Source of the DNA: Gnetum montanum
Lineage: Eukaryota > Streptophyta > Gnetopsida > Gnetales > Gnetaceae
Assembly (NCBI GenBank): GCA_015680685.1
Contig: MNCI01033658.1
Location: 62,001-126,000, forward strand
Reading direction: 5' to 3'
DNA: 64,000 nt
In this document: positions 1 to 11,314 of the stretch, one piece after another
Position numbering within the stretch: the stretch's first letter is position 1
Layout: each line of letters opens with the position of its first letter
Position numbers and translations under genes: made by a program
Notes under the pieces: generated by a model
The model's database searches: none
Seen by the model: only the letters and a program-made list of their open reading frames with translations
Told to the model about the DNA's origin: nothing

Positions 1-830
1 CTTACCTCATGGGTTCATTATCTTGCTAGAGAAACTCTTCATGGCTTTTATGGAGAGGTTTAAATGTAATATTATTAATGATGGAGCTTTGTAAAAATTT
101 TTGACCATTCATAAGGCTCCAAATGAATCTATATCTAAGTTTATCTCATGATGAACACTTGCAATAATGGAGCTCATACATCCATTTCCTAATGATTAGC
201 TATTGGGCATCTTTGAGGGATCTGTAAACAATTACATTAGAGGGAAGTTAATCTATCCTAGACCACTTAGCCTTCATAATGCCATCTCCTTTATCAAACA
301 CAGGGATGAGGTGGCTATTCAATGTAATGATATAGAGTGGGATAATTTTCATAATAAGGCAAACAAAGTAGTAGGTAAGAGTAGATGAACTCAAAATGTT
401 AGTCAAACTATGGTCTTGGTGAACCAAGCTACAGTAGGCTCATCATCAAACAATGGAGGCAATGTTAGGAATAAGAATCCAAATCCAAAATCCAATGGTG
501 GTGGAAAAAATATGTTCACTAATGATCAACAAAGATCACAAAGGGATAGATCCAAATATCATAAATTTTCAATGACATATACTTAATTGTACAACATGCT
601 ATTGAATGATGGACATATTATGCTTAACCAGGTTTTAGAAAAAATAAGGGCATGATTCAAAAGATTCTAAAACTTGGCTATGGATCCTTCTCAACATGTA
701 AATAGAGATCCACTTGTCCCTAAGTGGTATAATCCCAATATGTTTTGCTACTAACATGAGGCTCTAGGTCATGATACTGAGGATTATAACATCTATTTAA
801 TCCCAAATATGATGTTTAGGAATTAGTGAA
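1..830 (+). pseudogene. Tat-type Ty3/gypsy gag remnant (element T1)
   Basis: Decayed gag of a Ty3/gypsy element, entering from beyond the left edge. Conceptual translation gives a capsid-like stretch (about 50-390) reading roughly 'ERFKCN...NESISKF', then 'LLGIFEGSVNNYIRGKL', then 'AISFIKHRDEVAIQ', the usual order of Tat/Ogre gag: a repeated 'S-K-F' segment, an 'F-x-x-S/T-L-x-x-x-Y' segment and an 'I-x-x-x-x-x-I' segment. Around 590-790 a basic linker leads to 'DPLVPKWYNPNMFCY' and 'HEALGHDTEDYN', which corresponds to the Tat gag C-terminal zinc-finger-like region. Stops interrupt it throughout (for example at 92-94 and 148-153). The longest open piece is 203-388. Lineage is inferred from motif order; no intact protein can be made. 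Confidence 0.6.
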
Positions 831-1689
831 AAAAGGAAAAATTATGTTCAATACTCCTATTTAATCCAATAATTATAACATAAAAATTTACTAAGATCCT
901 TTCAATGCACATTCAAGGAGAATTTTGGCCTTCCATTTAGATCCCAAGATAATTGCCCAAAAATCCCATTTGTTGTTCAAATAGTTTCTTTCTAATATCA
1001 TTATTTCTCATCCTCTTCTTGAATCCCATCAAGGTCTAGAAAGGCTTTTGTTATCAATCTCCCATGGAGTAATACTAATGCTTCCACATCTTAGAACATA
1101 CATATAGTCTCATTAGTTATCAACATGATGCTAGATTATGATGAAGTCCCTACATGTTCCTAACCTACCTTCAGTTATCATCCCTCTCTTGCAAGAAACA
1201 AAGTTTCTATACCTTCTCATCATGTTGATTATTCTCTTGTTTTATCCAATGCTTTTTCTTGTCAATTCCATCCCTTCTCTCCACCTAAGCCATAAGAGCC
1301 TCCTTTGCTCCCTATCATGAGTTTTCTTATTAGAATCCTTACTTAGGCTCAAAAGAAAGAAATGGTAAATGAAAAAGGGAAAGAGAAGGAGTAGGCCATT
1401 AAGCATCCTATTCAAAATAAAAAGAAAGTTTCATTCTAGGATACATCAAATGTAAGTCCTGTTACTTCCATTATTATCTTAACTCCTCCATCTACATTAG
1501 ATGCTCTTTCTTTTGTACCAATTTTCAAGATACAACTCCTATGGATAAGGCTTTATCCCAAATTACTGTTGTAATGATGTCAAAAGGGATAAAAATTTTC
1601 CTTTTTAACATTGGCTTCACTTCAAAGAAACATTGTTTAGCATTGGAGAAGCTTCTAAAGTCTATCATAGTATCTTTAGACATTTAGAC

Positions 1690-2170
1690 TCATGTTCATG
1701 TGATCTAATGCCATGTGCTATGAGGCTAATTGTTTGTTTTTGAAGGGAGAAAAACATTATAACAAATCCTACAACAAGTATCATGTGAAACTTCTGATCT
1801 ACATCATCATAAAAATTAAAGACAATATGTCACTACCCTTGATGCACATATATGATGGAGTTAGAACAAATATCTTTTCATGGGTAATTGTTGAGTGTCT
1901 TGTCCTTGAGAAATACATCACATATTCTAATTAAAACTCATCATTGGTTTCATTTAATGGTGCTAGAGTAGAAATTCTAGAAGCAATAAAATTACCTTTT
2001 TTCGTAGGAAGTTTGATTACCTCCACGGCCACATTTTCTATCATTAGAGATTTATTTGAAATTAATGCTATTATATAAAGACCTTAGTTAACTTATCATT
2101 ATGCTATTTTCTCACGTTTGCATTAAGATAGACATTTTTCCTATAAAGATAAGGAAGTGATTATATGCAA
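1690..2170 (+). pseudogene. Retroviral-type aspartic protease remnant (T1)
   Basis: Downstream of the gag tail, frames around 1713-2160 resemble the Tat protease: 'LPLMHIYDG' region, then 'SFNGARVEILEAIKLPF', then 'LITSTATFSIIRD', then 'INAIILRP.LTYHYAIFS'. This matches the order in the family of a 'F-D-G-x-x-x-E-V-x-G-E-I-x-L-P' strand, a 'T-x-x-T-F-x-V' strand and an 'L-L-G-R-P-W-I-H' strand. The catalytic D-T/S-G triad is not recognisable, so the copy is inactive. No RT follows: after about 2430 the sequence turns into AT-rich 3' spacer, suggesting that T1 lost RT and integrase before or after insertion. Confidence 0.5.
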
Positions 2171-2430
2171 TAATCTTGAAGTTTGAACTATCTCACATTT
2201 AGATATTATGAAAGAAACTAGTTTAGAATCTTAACCTACTCTCATTATTCAAACATCTTCAACAAAAGAAAATAAGAAGTTAGATTCAAGCATTCCTTGG
2301 TCATCTAGTACTTATGAATTCATAGACTTGGGATTTATTGAGTTAGACATTACTGAGTCCACTAAGAGCATAAAATTTTCTATTAGGTTCAAAGCTAAGA
2401 AATATATCACTAAGGCATTGTCATCTTGAA

Positions 2431-3164
2431 ATGTTTCTATGTTTATTATTGGTTTTTATTTATTCTTAATTTTATGTGTATTTCCTAGTATTAATTGACT
2501 TTAGTTTCATTGCATTATTTAGATATTTTTCTTTACTTTATTATGCTTATTGCTTGTCCAACTTAGTCTTATTTATTGCTTTATGTTAACACTTAATTTT
2601 CTTACATTATATTTTCATCGCATATTTTGTTTAGTGCTTGTTTTGTGTTTTCCTTAGAAAAATTTACAAAATTATAAACATTATAAAACTTTAGAAAAAA
2701 ATCATAAAAACAAAAAACTATAAAAAAAATAAAAACATATAAAACATAAAACCATCAAGAATCACAACCTAGTACTATAGCCCTGTATCATATTTAGCAA
2801 TCCATATAATATCCATTAGAGTGCATCTAACAAATAATAGTCCATAACATCATAAAAAATACAAAATTCTATAAAAAAATCCATCTCTAACACATAATCA
2901 TAATATCTATCCATCAATGTTGACTTCCTAAAGCCCCATCATGAGAAGGAAAATGATTCCCACTACTTTTGCTTTTTCTACATGCTTTTCCCTACTATTA
3001 GAACCTCCTCCTAGGGAATCTACATTTTTAAAAATAAAAAAAAATAAAATCAAAAACATTAAAACAGAAAACACATAAAAACACTACAAAAATACTAAGA
3101 CTAATAAAAATTAATAAAATTAATATAAAATTAAAACTAAGTAAAATGTGTTTCTTGCCTATAG
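2431..3164. other. AT-rich spacer of T1, no gene seen
   Basis: Poly-T tracts (2440-2660) change into A-rich sequence with repeated 'AAACATAAAA'-like strings (2680-3120). This resembles the non-coding spacer that follows the coding part in Tat-type elements. I see no coding region. Confidence 0.45.
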
Positions 3165-5119
3165 CTATGCCACTAGGTCCAAGTTCACATCTATCTTCCC
3201 TACTATGGGTTCCACCTTAGAAGCCTTGAAGTCAAAAAAATCAATTGACTCCTCCATAATCTTCTTAGATGAAAGGAATGAATAGTGTAAATCCTCTATA
3301 CTTATATTCAAAATATTAGGTAAAATAGAGTTATCAATGCTAGGCTTCCTCTCCATCTTCCTCTCCTCTCTTGTGTTAAATCCCAAAGCTTCCATCTCCT
3401 TTTTCATCCTCTTTATCTATACACATCTTTCAAAAGCTTCTAAATCATCACTAACATCCATCTTATTGATTAATATATCTCTTATTTTTCTTGCAACTCT
3501 CTTCTCCTTGAGTTGCTCACTAAGAATCAAACTCCTCCTTTTACAAATCAACATATTCTTTCTATGACTTTCGTCCATTTCTCAAATATAGCACAACTAT
3601 CTTGCAATCTCTTTTTTATTGCCTTCATGATTGTAATTATGCATTGTTCTTTGTTTTGAGCTTTAACCATAGCACTTCAAAAAATCTCTCAAATGTCAAT
3701 AGGAAGAAGTCTTACGATTATGCCTCATCATATTACTCTAATGAAGGTCTAATTCTATATTTTCCATCTCATCCTCCAAAAATTTGATTTTTAACTTTTC
3801 TTTCCTTTTCTTCATGACTAGAAGGTCCATAATAAGATCCATTGCGTTAGAGTGCTTTACTGCAAGCGAGGTTATCTTTACCTCATATTGAAAAATAACA
3901 TCCATCATCTCTTTCATCTCAAGACTACCATGTAAAAGAGGGTGTAATGCAGGAATAATAATGGAAACCTTATCCTAATCTACTATGATTTCTACATTTA
4001 TAAAAACATACATCTATTATTTTTATAACTAAAAATGGATATTAAGTGTTTTCATTTACTAACTTAAGTAAAACATTAAAACAAATAAAAAGAAACAAAT
4101 AGAGAAAATACAAGAACTTTGTAAAGAATAAGACTAACTAATCATCACCCATAATGGTCTTGAACTTCTTCATCACACTATTAACCATGCCTTTAACCAA
4201 TTCCTCCTTATTGATATGTTTCCACATCAACCTTATAATATCTAAACATTAAACAAAGAATACCAAAATACAATAATTAATAAAATAATAAAAGTTCAAA
4301 ATTATAAACAAGCATAACTAAGAAAAACAAAAAATATCCAAAAAACCGCAAAATTACCATAATACAAGGCTCCTTACTTCATTATCTTCCTATCTAAACA
4401 TTTTAGGCTAGCTACATTAGATACTCCTCCTCTTGAGGCCACAACCTAATGGTCTTGGAAGGAAATAGAATCTTGTCAGGTCAATGCTATTTAAATCATC
4501 ATATACAACACCAAATTATTAGTTTCATATTATAAGCATGAACATAACTCTCAACATATTTTTTTTAAAAAAGCTTTACCTACATCTCCAAAAATATGAT
4601 TTTATTCTTCTCCAAAGAGGTCTTGTGCCAAAGAATCATTTTTCTCTTTCTTGGCTACCTCTGTTACTTATTTTTCCATTGCCTCTACTTCTTCATGGGT
4701 CCTTCATTCTTCCTCTTTTATTTCCTATCTTTCTTCTTCCTTATACAATCTTCTGTCTTCTTCTTCTTCTTGGGTTCCTCTCTTCTCTTCTTGCTTTTTT
4801 TCTCTCTTCTTTTACTTTCTTGGCTAGTCCTTTCCTCTTTGCCTTTAGTAAATCTATGAAAGAATCAAAAAATATAAAAATTAACAATCATTTAACATCA
4901 TAAATAATAAATATTTAAAAAGAAAATGAACATAAAATGTTAAAAATACATAAAATATTTTTCTAACTTACATAATCACTATGCAACTTTGGCTAATTTT
5001 ATCTCTAATTCCTCCTCCTCTAACTCAACTATCTCAATAGAAATAAAATTTGATTTTTTCTTTGCCTACTCCTAATCTTATGTATTCAAGGGACACTCCC
5101 TAACCACTTCCACCCCATG
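3165..5119 (-). pseudogene. Antisense reading frame of T1, C-terminal part
   Basis: Minus-strand frame with protein-like composition, opposite to gag. From 5119 downward it gives a 'HGVEVVRECPLNT' segment, then 'SIEIVELEEEELEIK' (acidic coil), then a long Lys/Arg/Glu-rich stretch (about 4860-4600). It ends in the open piece 3407-3165, 'KKEMEALGFNTREERKMER...DVNLDLVA', stop at 3165. It continues without loss into 32955-34179 once B is removed. Tat-lineage elements such as Grande are known to carry an antisense ORF between pol and the 3' LTR; assigning this frame to that class is inference. The alternative is a separate minus-strand element. Charged low-complexity composition also makes the plus-strand frames here look artificially open and Leu/Phe-rich. 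Confidence 0.4.
5115..5119. repeat. Left target-site duplication of B (CCATG)
   Basis: CCATG lies directly before the LTR end of B and is repeated exactly at 32955-32959 directly after the other LTR. Confidence 0.9.
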
Positions 5120-6089
5120 TGATGGGTGGTAGGTACCCCCTATGCCTAGCCATGTGAATTACGAGCATTCACAGACAACCAAATTGAATTCTATGGATGA
5201 GACTAGTTTGGCATCTAGATCATTAAGTATTGATTGCAGTTTACTATCTTTATACTGGAAGTAGCGGTATCTTTTTCATGTATGATTTAATTAAAGTGAG
5301 TCATATGATGGTTGATGTTGTTATGGCTTTATTCTACTCCTAATGATAATAAAGAAATTAATTATTTAATCTAATTAACAATAGAAAGATAAATGCTAAA
5401 CTAGCCTATGGGGATGAGTGTCCATTCCTAGCTTATCATACACATCTTGAACTCATGTATCCACTTCTAGGATTATCAAGCGTTATGTTACTAGGTGAAC
5501 CAAGTAATGACATTGTTAGGGTTACCAAGCGAATACGTGTTTATGCTCAAAACTAGTTATGCTCATTCCACAAATTCATTAATATGGATGGAAATGTAAA
5601 TATTAACTAAGTACATGGAATATAAATTACATTAAAAGTAAATTTAATCTAAGTCAAAGTGTTTCAATGAATAAGAATGAATCTTGATCTTATTGCAATT
5701 CATGGAATGTGTCTAGGTATATTACCACTAGAATAAGACACCATACAACTAACTTAGATCCACACTGTGGGCACTTACTAACTATTCTCTAAGACTACAG
5801 AATAAAACTACAAGGGTTCAACTACTCTATTGACAAAATATGTAAAATACATGGTAGAAACACACATATTTATAGGTAGAGGTAGACACTATGTTGATGC
5901 ATCATCCCATGCATTGATGGAATCATGTTAACGGGTAAGCATTGATGCACCTACAACATTGTAGATGTAACATAGCATCTATGATGTACCAGCTAGTAGA
6001 GATGCATCGACAAGGATGCTACAATGTAGGTGTGATGTAGCATCAAAAACATCACATCTACTATATCTCAGCCAACTGATGCTTCATCA
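5120..6089 (-). repeat. 3' LTR of B
   Basis: On the plus strand it reads TGATGGGTGG... to ...GCTTCATCA. It is collinear with 32145-32954 along most of its length, including the block around 5400-5560 and the TATTTATAGG block near 5870. It is about 160 bp longer than the 5' LTR, mostly around 5590-5750. Confidence 0.88.
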
Positions 6090-8239
6090 TACATTCATGA
6101 CTGAGTAAAAACTTGTCCTCAAGTTAACAGGATAGGACCAAGCTTTATTTACAAAAAAACTGGAAGAGTGTGGAATTATTGATTGACACTAACTACTGAT
6201 TGAATCTAAGTGTTGCATTACAAAATTTTATTCAAGTTGATGCATACAAAATGAAAAAATAACAAAAATACTAGAAAGACATTGAAGATTACAAAATCTA
6301 TAGAGGTATTCAAAAATCCATTGAAGGTGACTATTCTTATTTCCACTAGTAGTGGAAGACTTCCAACCTTGATTGTTATGTCGATGCTTCTTTGGTTATG
6401 TAGACCATTCTTGAAGGCTGGACTAGAGTTTCTTCTCACCATCCCATGGATCGAGTAATCATGTGATGTTTGAGTTGTTATCTTGTATGTGCTACTATTT
6501 GTCCATGGGCATATCCTCTGTTATTCCTCTCTTGGCTTCATTTCTATGCCTAGAAAAAGACTTTATTCCTTAGGTGTCCCTCTAGCATCACCTATACTCA
6601 CCAAAGGATCAACATTATTTTTGGTAAATTTTCCTTAATAAGTAACCCTTTTTGGATCCCTTAGTTTGCATTTAAGCATAAGGTAATGACAATGTACTAT
6701 GTCTAAGGCTATGAGGTAACTAAAATCATTAAGCTTTTCACATTATTTTGATCAATTACTATTAGTTACCATGATGTTTGAAAATAGGATGTTAGAAAAA
6801 ATTTCAAAAAATCCAAAGTGGACATCCCTAACCTCCATGACTAATGAGTGTAACTCTAGAAGTGCACAAGTTTTTGAACAATTGAAACCAAAATTCTGAT
6901 TTAAAAGGTGGCCAAGAAATATTGAACTTGATGGATATTTTAACAAAAAGGGAGAAAAAAATAAAAAGTAATTAAAAGGGATGAGAAGTATCCCCATAAT
7001 TATGCATAAATTTAGAGAATCCATCAATGATGTTCTAGAAGATGTGAAGATTAGTTTAAAGCCATGATGAACAAAAGTTATGCAAGTGGATCCTACCCAA
7101 AGTAGGCTTCTGCCATAATGCCCTCGCATAACCACTTCCATAGATGTTCATGGGCACCTTAGAAGTTAAATGTAGATCATACCTTTATTTTAAACAACAT
7201 ACAATTACCTTAGTTGGGATTTTGCACTATACTATACAAATCAAATCCATAATCACATGCAACAGTGAGGTGAATAATGGGATGAGAAGGGATTGTAGAG
7301 ATCAGGATGTAAGGTACTTGACCATGTTCGCAATAGGTTCTTGTGATAAATATGATTAAAATGATTAGCATAAATATTTGTCCAAGTTCATACCAAGTCC
7401 ATACCTTGAACAATGACATTGCATTGATGTGTTCCTTCCTATTGACCATCATGAGTTCACACCACCACAAAGAATGATCATCACTTCAAAAGAGAAGAAG
7501 GAAAGAAGGGCCTTAGTTAAAGGGATGCATTTAGGTATGGGTACCATGTCTTTCCAACCTCATAACCAATGCTTGTAGCCCATTATTGTATCTAAGGGGT
7601 GTGCTTTGAATTCCCATTATTTTATTGTTGTTGTTTTTTTTTTTGCTTTTTTGTCTTTTTTTTTGAAGTTTTTTGGATGGAAACCACACCATGCAAATAC
7701 TTTAGCTTCTTGTCATTGGTCAATAGTGAAATGATGATACATTCCCAGAGGAGTCATAAATCACATGAAGGAAGTCAAGAAGAGAATCTAACAAATTCCC
7801 TTGAGGTCACACCCTTTGTCATTCCCACTTGGTCATTTTCTCTTTCTTCAAGGTACAATGATAATTGATTGATTTTAGTTTCATAAAATAATAACTAAAT
7901 TGATTTCATGATAATGAACTTTTATTGAGAGAATTGGAGGGGTGGATGAGGTGGTCTCACTCCCTTACATAATTACTTACCTAATCATCTTGATAGCATA
8001 GCACAAAAATCCAACACATAGCATTGACTTATGCATCATGACTTGGCAATATTATTAACGAAAACATAAAAGACATTCATAAACATAAAGAAAATGACCT
8101 AAGAAAAGAGAAAATTATAAAGAAGAGAAAAGAAAAATATTAAGAAATGGAAAACATATTAAGAATCAGAAAATGTTGTAAGAAATGGGAAAATGATAAA
8201 GAATTGTAAGAAAACAAAAAGTGAAAAAAAATTATTAGT
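6090..8239 (-). other. 3' non-coding part of B
   Basis: Between the end of gag and the 3' LTR. It opens with an eroded polypurine tract (the complement of 6090-6110 matches the 'TTCAGTCGTGGGGGTA' motif seen in D). It carries the family's conserved block, 'AAAGTAGGC' with 'ATAACCACTT' (7083-7135), which also occurs in C and D. No plant-transposon-protein frame is recognisable. The frame at 6218-6442 is short and matches nothing I know. Confidence 0.6.
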
Positions 8240-10232
8240 TCTTGAACCAAGATGAAGCATCTTCCCCATGACTAATCTTATGGCCACACATTCAGGAGAT
8301 GGACCACGCAATCCCCTGGTTATACACCACTGGTTTCCCCTCTATCACCATTACTGATTTAATTAATCACATGGTAATGCATCTAACATTGCTGATACTT
8401 TCATTTGCATCATTTGGAGATGTATCTTCATCTAGACTTAAAGGTATTTCTATTTTGGAGGGTCTAGATGTGTTTGCTTCTTCTTCTTGATTTTTTGTTT
8501 TAATTCCCAAGTCTTCATGTTTAATATCCTATTCTAGTGTATAATTAGAGTGTAAGATATCTATGTCTAAATCCTCTATTTATTCTATTTTCTTAAGTAT
8601 AGAGCTAATAAGTGGACTGGTTGGTTCCATGCATCTTCTAAATAGTTTTGGACTCTTATTTCCAAGCCACCAGGTGTCTTCTAGTTTAGTGGATACTGCA
8701 TAGGTTAGTTTTTTCTCACAAACTTGTTTTTAAACTTTATGATGAGTTGGTATGGGGGTTGTGTTAATATTTTGAACTTCCATTTATCATTATTGGTGAT
8801 GAATGGAATTCTTTATCTCTCCATAGTGATAGGTTCATCGTTTACATATTGTGTTGGAGTGGTGATGGTTGTTGGCTTTTGTGTATGATTAGGAGCCATG
8901 ATTTTTATGAGGAAGGGTGTTGCACCAAATTGTCCTTGTGTAGGTTTCAATGCCCTGGTAAGTCTACAAGTTTTATTCTTATGTGAGAAAAATACCCTAA
9001 AGAAAGGAAGTTTCCAAGGTTGTGATTGAGATCTACTAGAATTATGATTTTCATGAATGTTCATAGCACAAGTGGCATTCTTTCATTGATGTTGTGGTGC
9101 CGAAATTTCTTGTGTTGTTGTGGTGGCATATGATGGATGGTAAGAGGCATGAGGTGGTGGTCCCATAGAAGATGTTAAGGGTTGATGATATTTAGGAGAG
9201 TGGTAGTAGTGATTTGAGGTAGATGAAGTAGAACCAATTGGGAAAACATGTTGTTAAACATAATATCTATACTGATTGGCTAACAATAAGGGTAGTGTTG
9301 GTTTGATGATGGCCTCCCCCAAGACTATGGATTTTTCCATTGTAGTTGATGATAATTTTGAGGCTAATAAGAAGTCCCACTAGGATAGTATAGTTGGTTG
9401 TAGGATTGTCTATAATTATCTTGTGAAAATGGTAATTTCCTAGGCATTTTCTTGTGTACAAACTTGGGATTCAAAGCAAAATTCCAATACTCATGTAGAT
9501 GTAACATGATTGGGAAATAGCCCTTTGGATGATCATATTGGCAGATGTCACATCCATCATAATCTTTTGTGATTGGTTTTATAGCCTCTTCACCTCTAGC
9601 CATTTTTCCTTTTTGCCAATAAGTATTCCTACCAGTTTCTTAGTTCTTTTTCCTCTTCTTATTTTGATCACTTGATTCTTTTTGTATTATCCTCTCTTCT
9701 ACAATTTTTATGTAATTTTTAAATTTGTCCTTCATCAACTCTCACATATTATCTAGCCATGCTTCAAGCTCATTGATAAATTTTTGTATTGGCAAGATTT
9801 GTTGTAAAATGGCCTCATTAAGAGATACCTTCTTTTCCTCATCATAAATATGGATCCTCTTCTTTTGAAGAGTTGGATCCAGTTATATTCCTCTACATTA
9901 TCTTATTTACATAACTATCCTTCTTCTTTTTTCACTTGCTTGATTAGCCTTGTATTTGATGGGCTTTCAGTTCATATAATTGACCTTGGCCATAAATCCC
10001 AAGGATATGTCTCATTTCATTATGAATCCCATCTATAATGTGGAAACATTACTCTTTTTAATAGAAATCATGGCCTAGATATCTATGTGGTAGAGAATAG
10101 TATCAATCCAAGGCCATATCCAAGGATTCATGTTTTTCTTGCTTCCATCCTTGAATTTGTTTTCATAGGTTGGACACTCTTGCATCAGTTTGGTATTTTT
10201 CATTGAAGAGCTCTAGCATTGTAAACCATTAG
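8240..10232 (-). pseudogene. B gag, C-terminal two thirds
   Basis: Minus-strand gag homologous to those of C and D. It runs from the A insertion at 10232 down to about 8240. Near 9555-9520 it carries 'CDICQYDHPKGYFPIMLHL', the family's Cys/His motif, but with Phe instead of the last Cys. Next come 'PKFVHKKMPRKLPF' and a Pro/Thr/Tyr-rich tail (9400-8800). The longest open pieces are 9603-9364 and 9064-8813. Several stops and frame changes make it inactive. Its N-terminal part lies at 20163-20853 and 31931-32100, separated by the later insertions A and C. Confidence 0.72.
10228..10232. repeat. Left target-site duplication of A (ATTAG)
   Basis: ATTAG directly precedes A and is repeated exactly at 20158-20162. 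Confidence 0.9.
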
Positions 10233-11064
10233 TGATGAGCCGTGATATCGGGTCTGCGATATCACATCTACAATATTGGTCCATGATATCGAATCCTACC
10301 AAGTGATATTAGACATTTGATATCATTGCCTATAAATAAGAGGTGGGCACACTTGATTTGGCAGTTAGTTCTTAGTCCCTTACCCAAGCTCTTGCAGTTT
10401 CTCCCTCTCAGAGTGAGAATTATTTCTGAGTGCCTGCAGTATGAGTCATAAAGTGAATAGATCTTTATTTGAGCATTGTGTACCTAAGTACACCTTGTGT
10501 CTAAAAATAAATATGAACTTTGTGATAAACCTTTTAGCATTCAAAATAGCTTATCTTTCACCCTTAATGCTATTTATAGTTCTTTAATTCTTTCATTAGT
10601 TAATTAATGTTGCTTTTATTGATTTGTTAATTTTCACAAGTAAGCACACTTAGTACGACCACTTTGAGCATGCACAGAACACTTGGTAACCCAGTAATGA
10701 TTAGTGTTTGGTAATTCCAATAGTGTTGCACTGGTTTAGGATGTGTACAGAAAGTGGGAATGGATGTTGGTGTTAGGACTAGTTAGGACCTATGTGATTA
10801 GTTAATATTAATTAGTTATTCAATCAATTCAGTTCTTCCCTCTTAGCACCAAGACATCAAATATAAAAAAGCATAAAAATCATATATCTCAAGTTTACTT
10901 AACCATACAATCATGTCATACAAGTAAGCTTGGGAAGATAATGATCACCTAAGACATCCTTGTTTCATGAAGTCGCATAAGCACTTAGTCCTTGGAGTTC
11001 GACTAGATCATGTGTAATGCTCATATTTGTATGGTTGAGTGTAGGGGTACCTCACCACTCATCA
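10233..11064 (+). repeat. 5' LTR of A
   Basis: Begins TGATGAGCCG and ends CACTCATCA. It is collinear with 19331-20157. The first 100 bases hold several GATATC palindromes, followed by a TATA box and then the 'TTCTCCCTC' and 'CTGCAGTATGAGTCATAA' blocks. Confidence 0.92.
10331..10338 (+). promoter_or_regulatory. TATA box in A 5' LTR
   Basis: TATAAATA lies about 100 bases inside the LTR, right after the GATATC cluster. The same element occurs at 19428-19435 in the other LTR and in the LTRs of D (53901-53908 and 59514-59521), so the LTR promoter position is conserved. Confidence 0.7.
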
Positions 11065-11065
11065 T

Positions 11066-11083
11066 TGGTGCCATTGTTGCGGA
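11066..11083 (+). other. Primer binding site of A
   Basis: TGGTGCCATTGTTGCGGA starts two bases after the LTR. It matches the plant tRNA-Asp primer-site consensus of Athila-type elements (TGGCGCCGTTGCCGGGGA), with most differences being C-to-T or G-to-A transitions. Confidence 0.75.
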
Positions 11084-11314
11084 CTTTGTTGTTTGTGCAC
11101 TAATTAGAACTTAGAAATCTTCCCATCATTGGAACAAACCCTTAGGATTGGTTATCTTAAAATTATTAGAAAAGAGAAGAGAAAAGTGTCACACATTGAA
11201 GAATTAATCATGTCTCCTTCTTCTTATGAGAGTGTTTCACTACCTAGATCTAACACACTGGACAATCGGAGGCGTAGTACACATGATGATCCACCAGTGC
11301 CCCAATAGTTTCAT

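Noticed and set aside
4538-4903. Leu/Phe-rich plus-strand frames resembling membrane proteins
   Set aside because: They are the complement of a Lys/Glu-rich antisense frame and T-rich DNA; composition alone gives the hydrophobic look.
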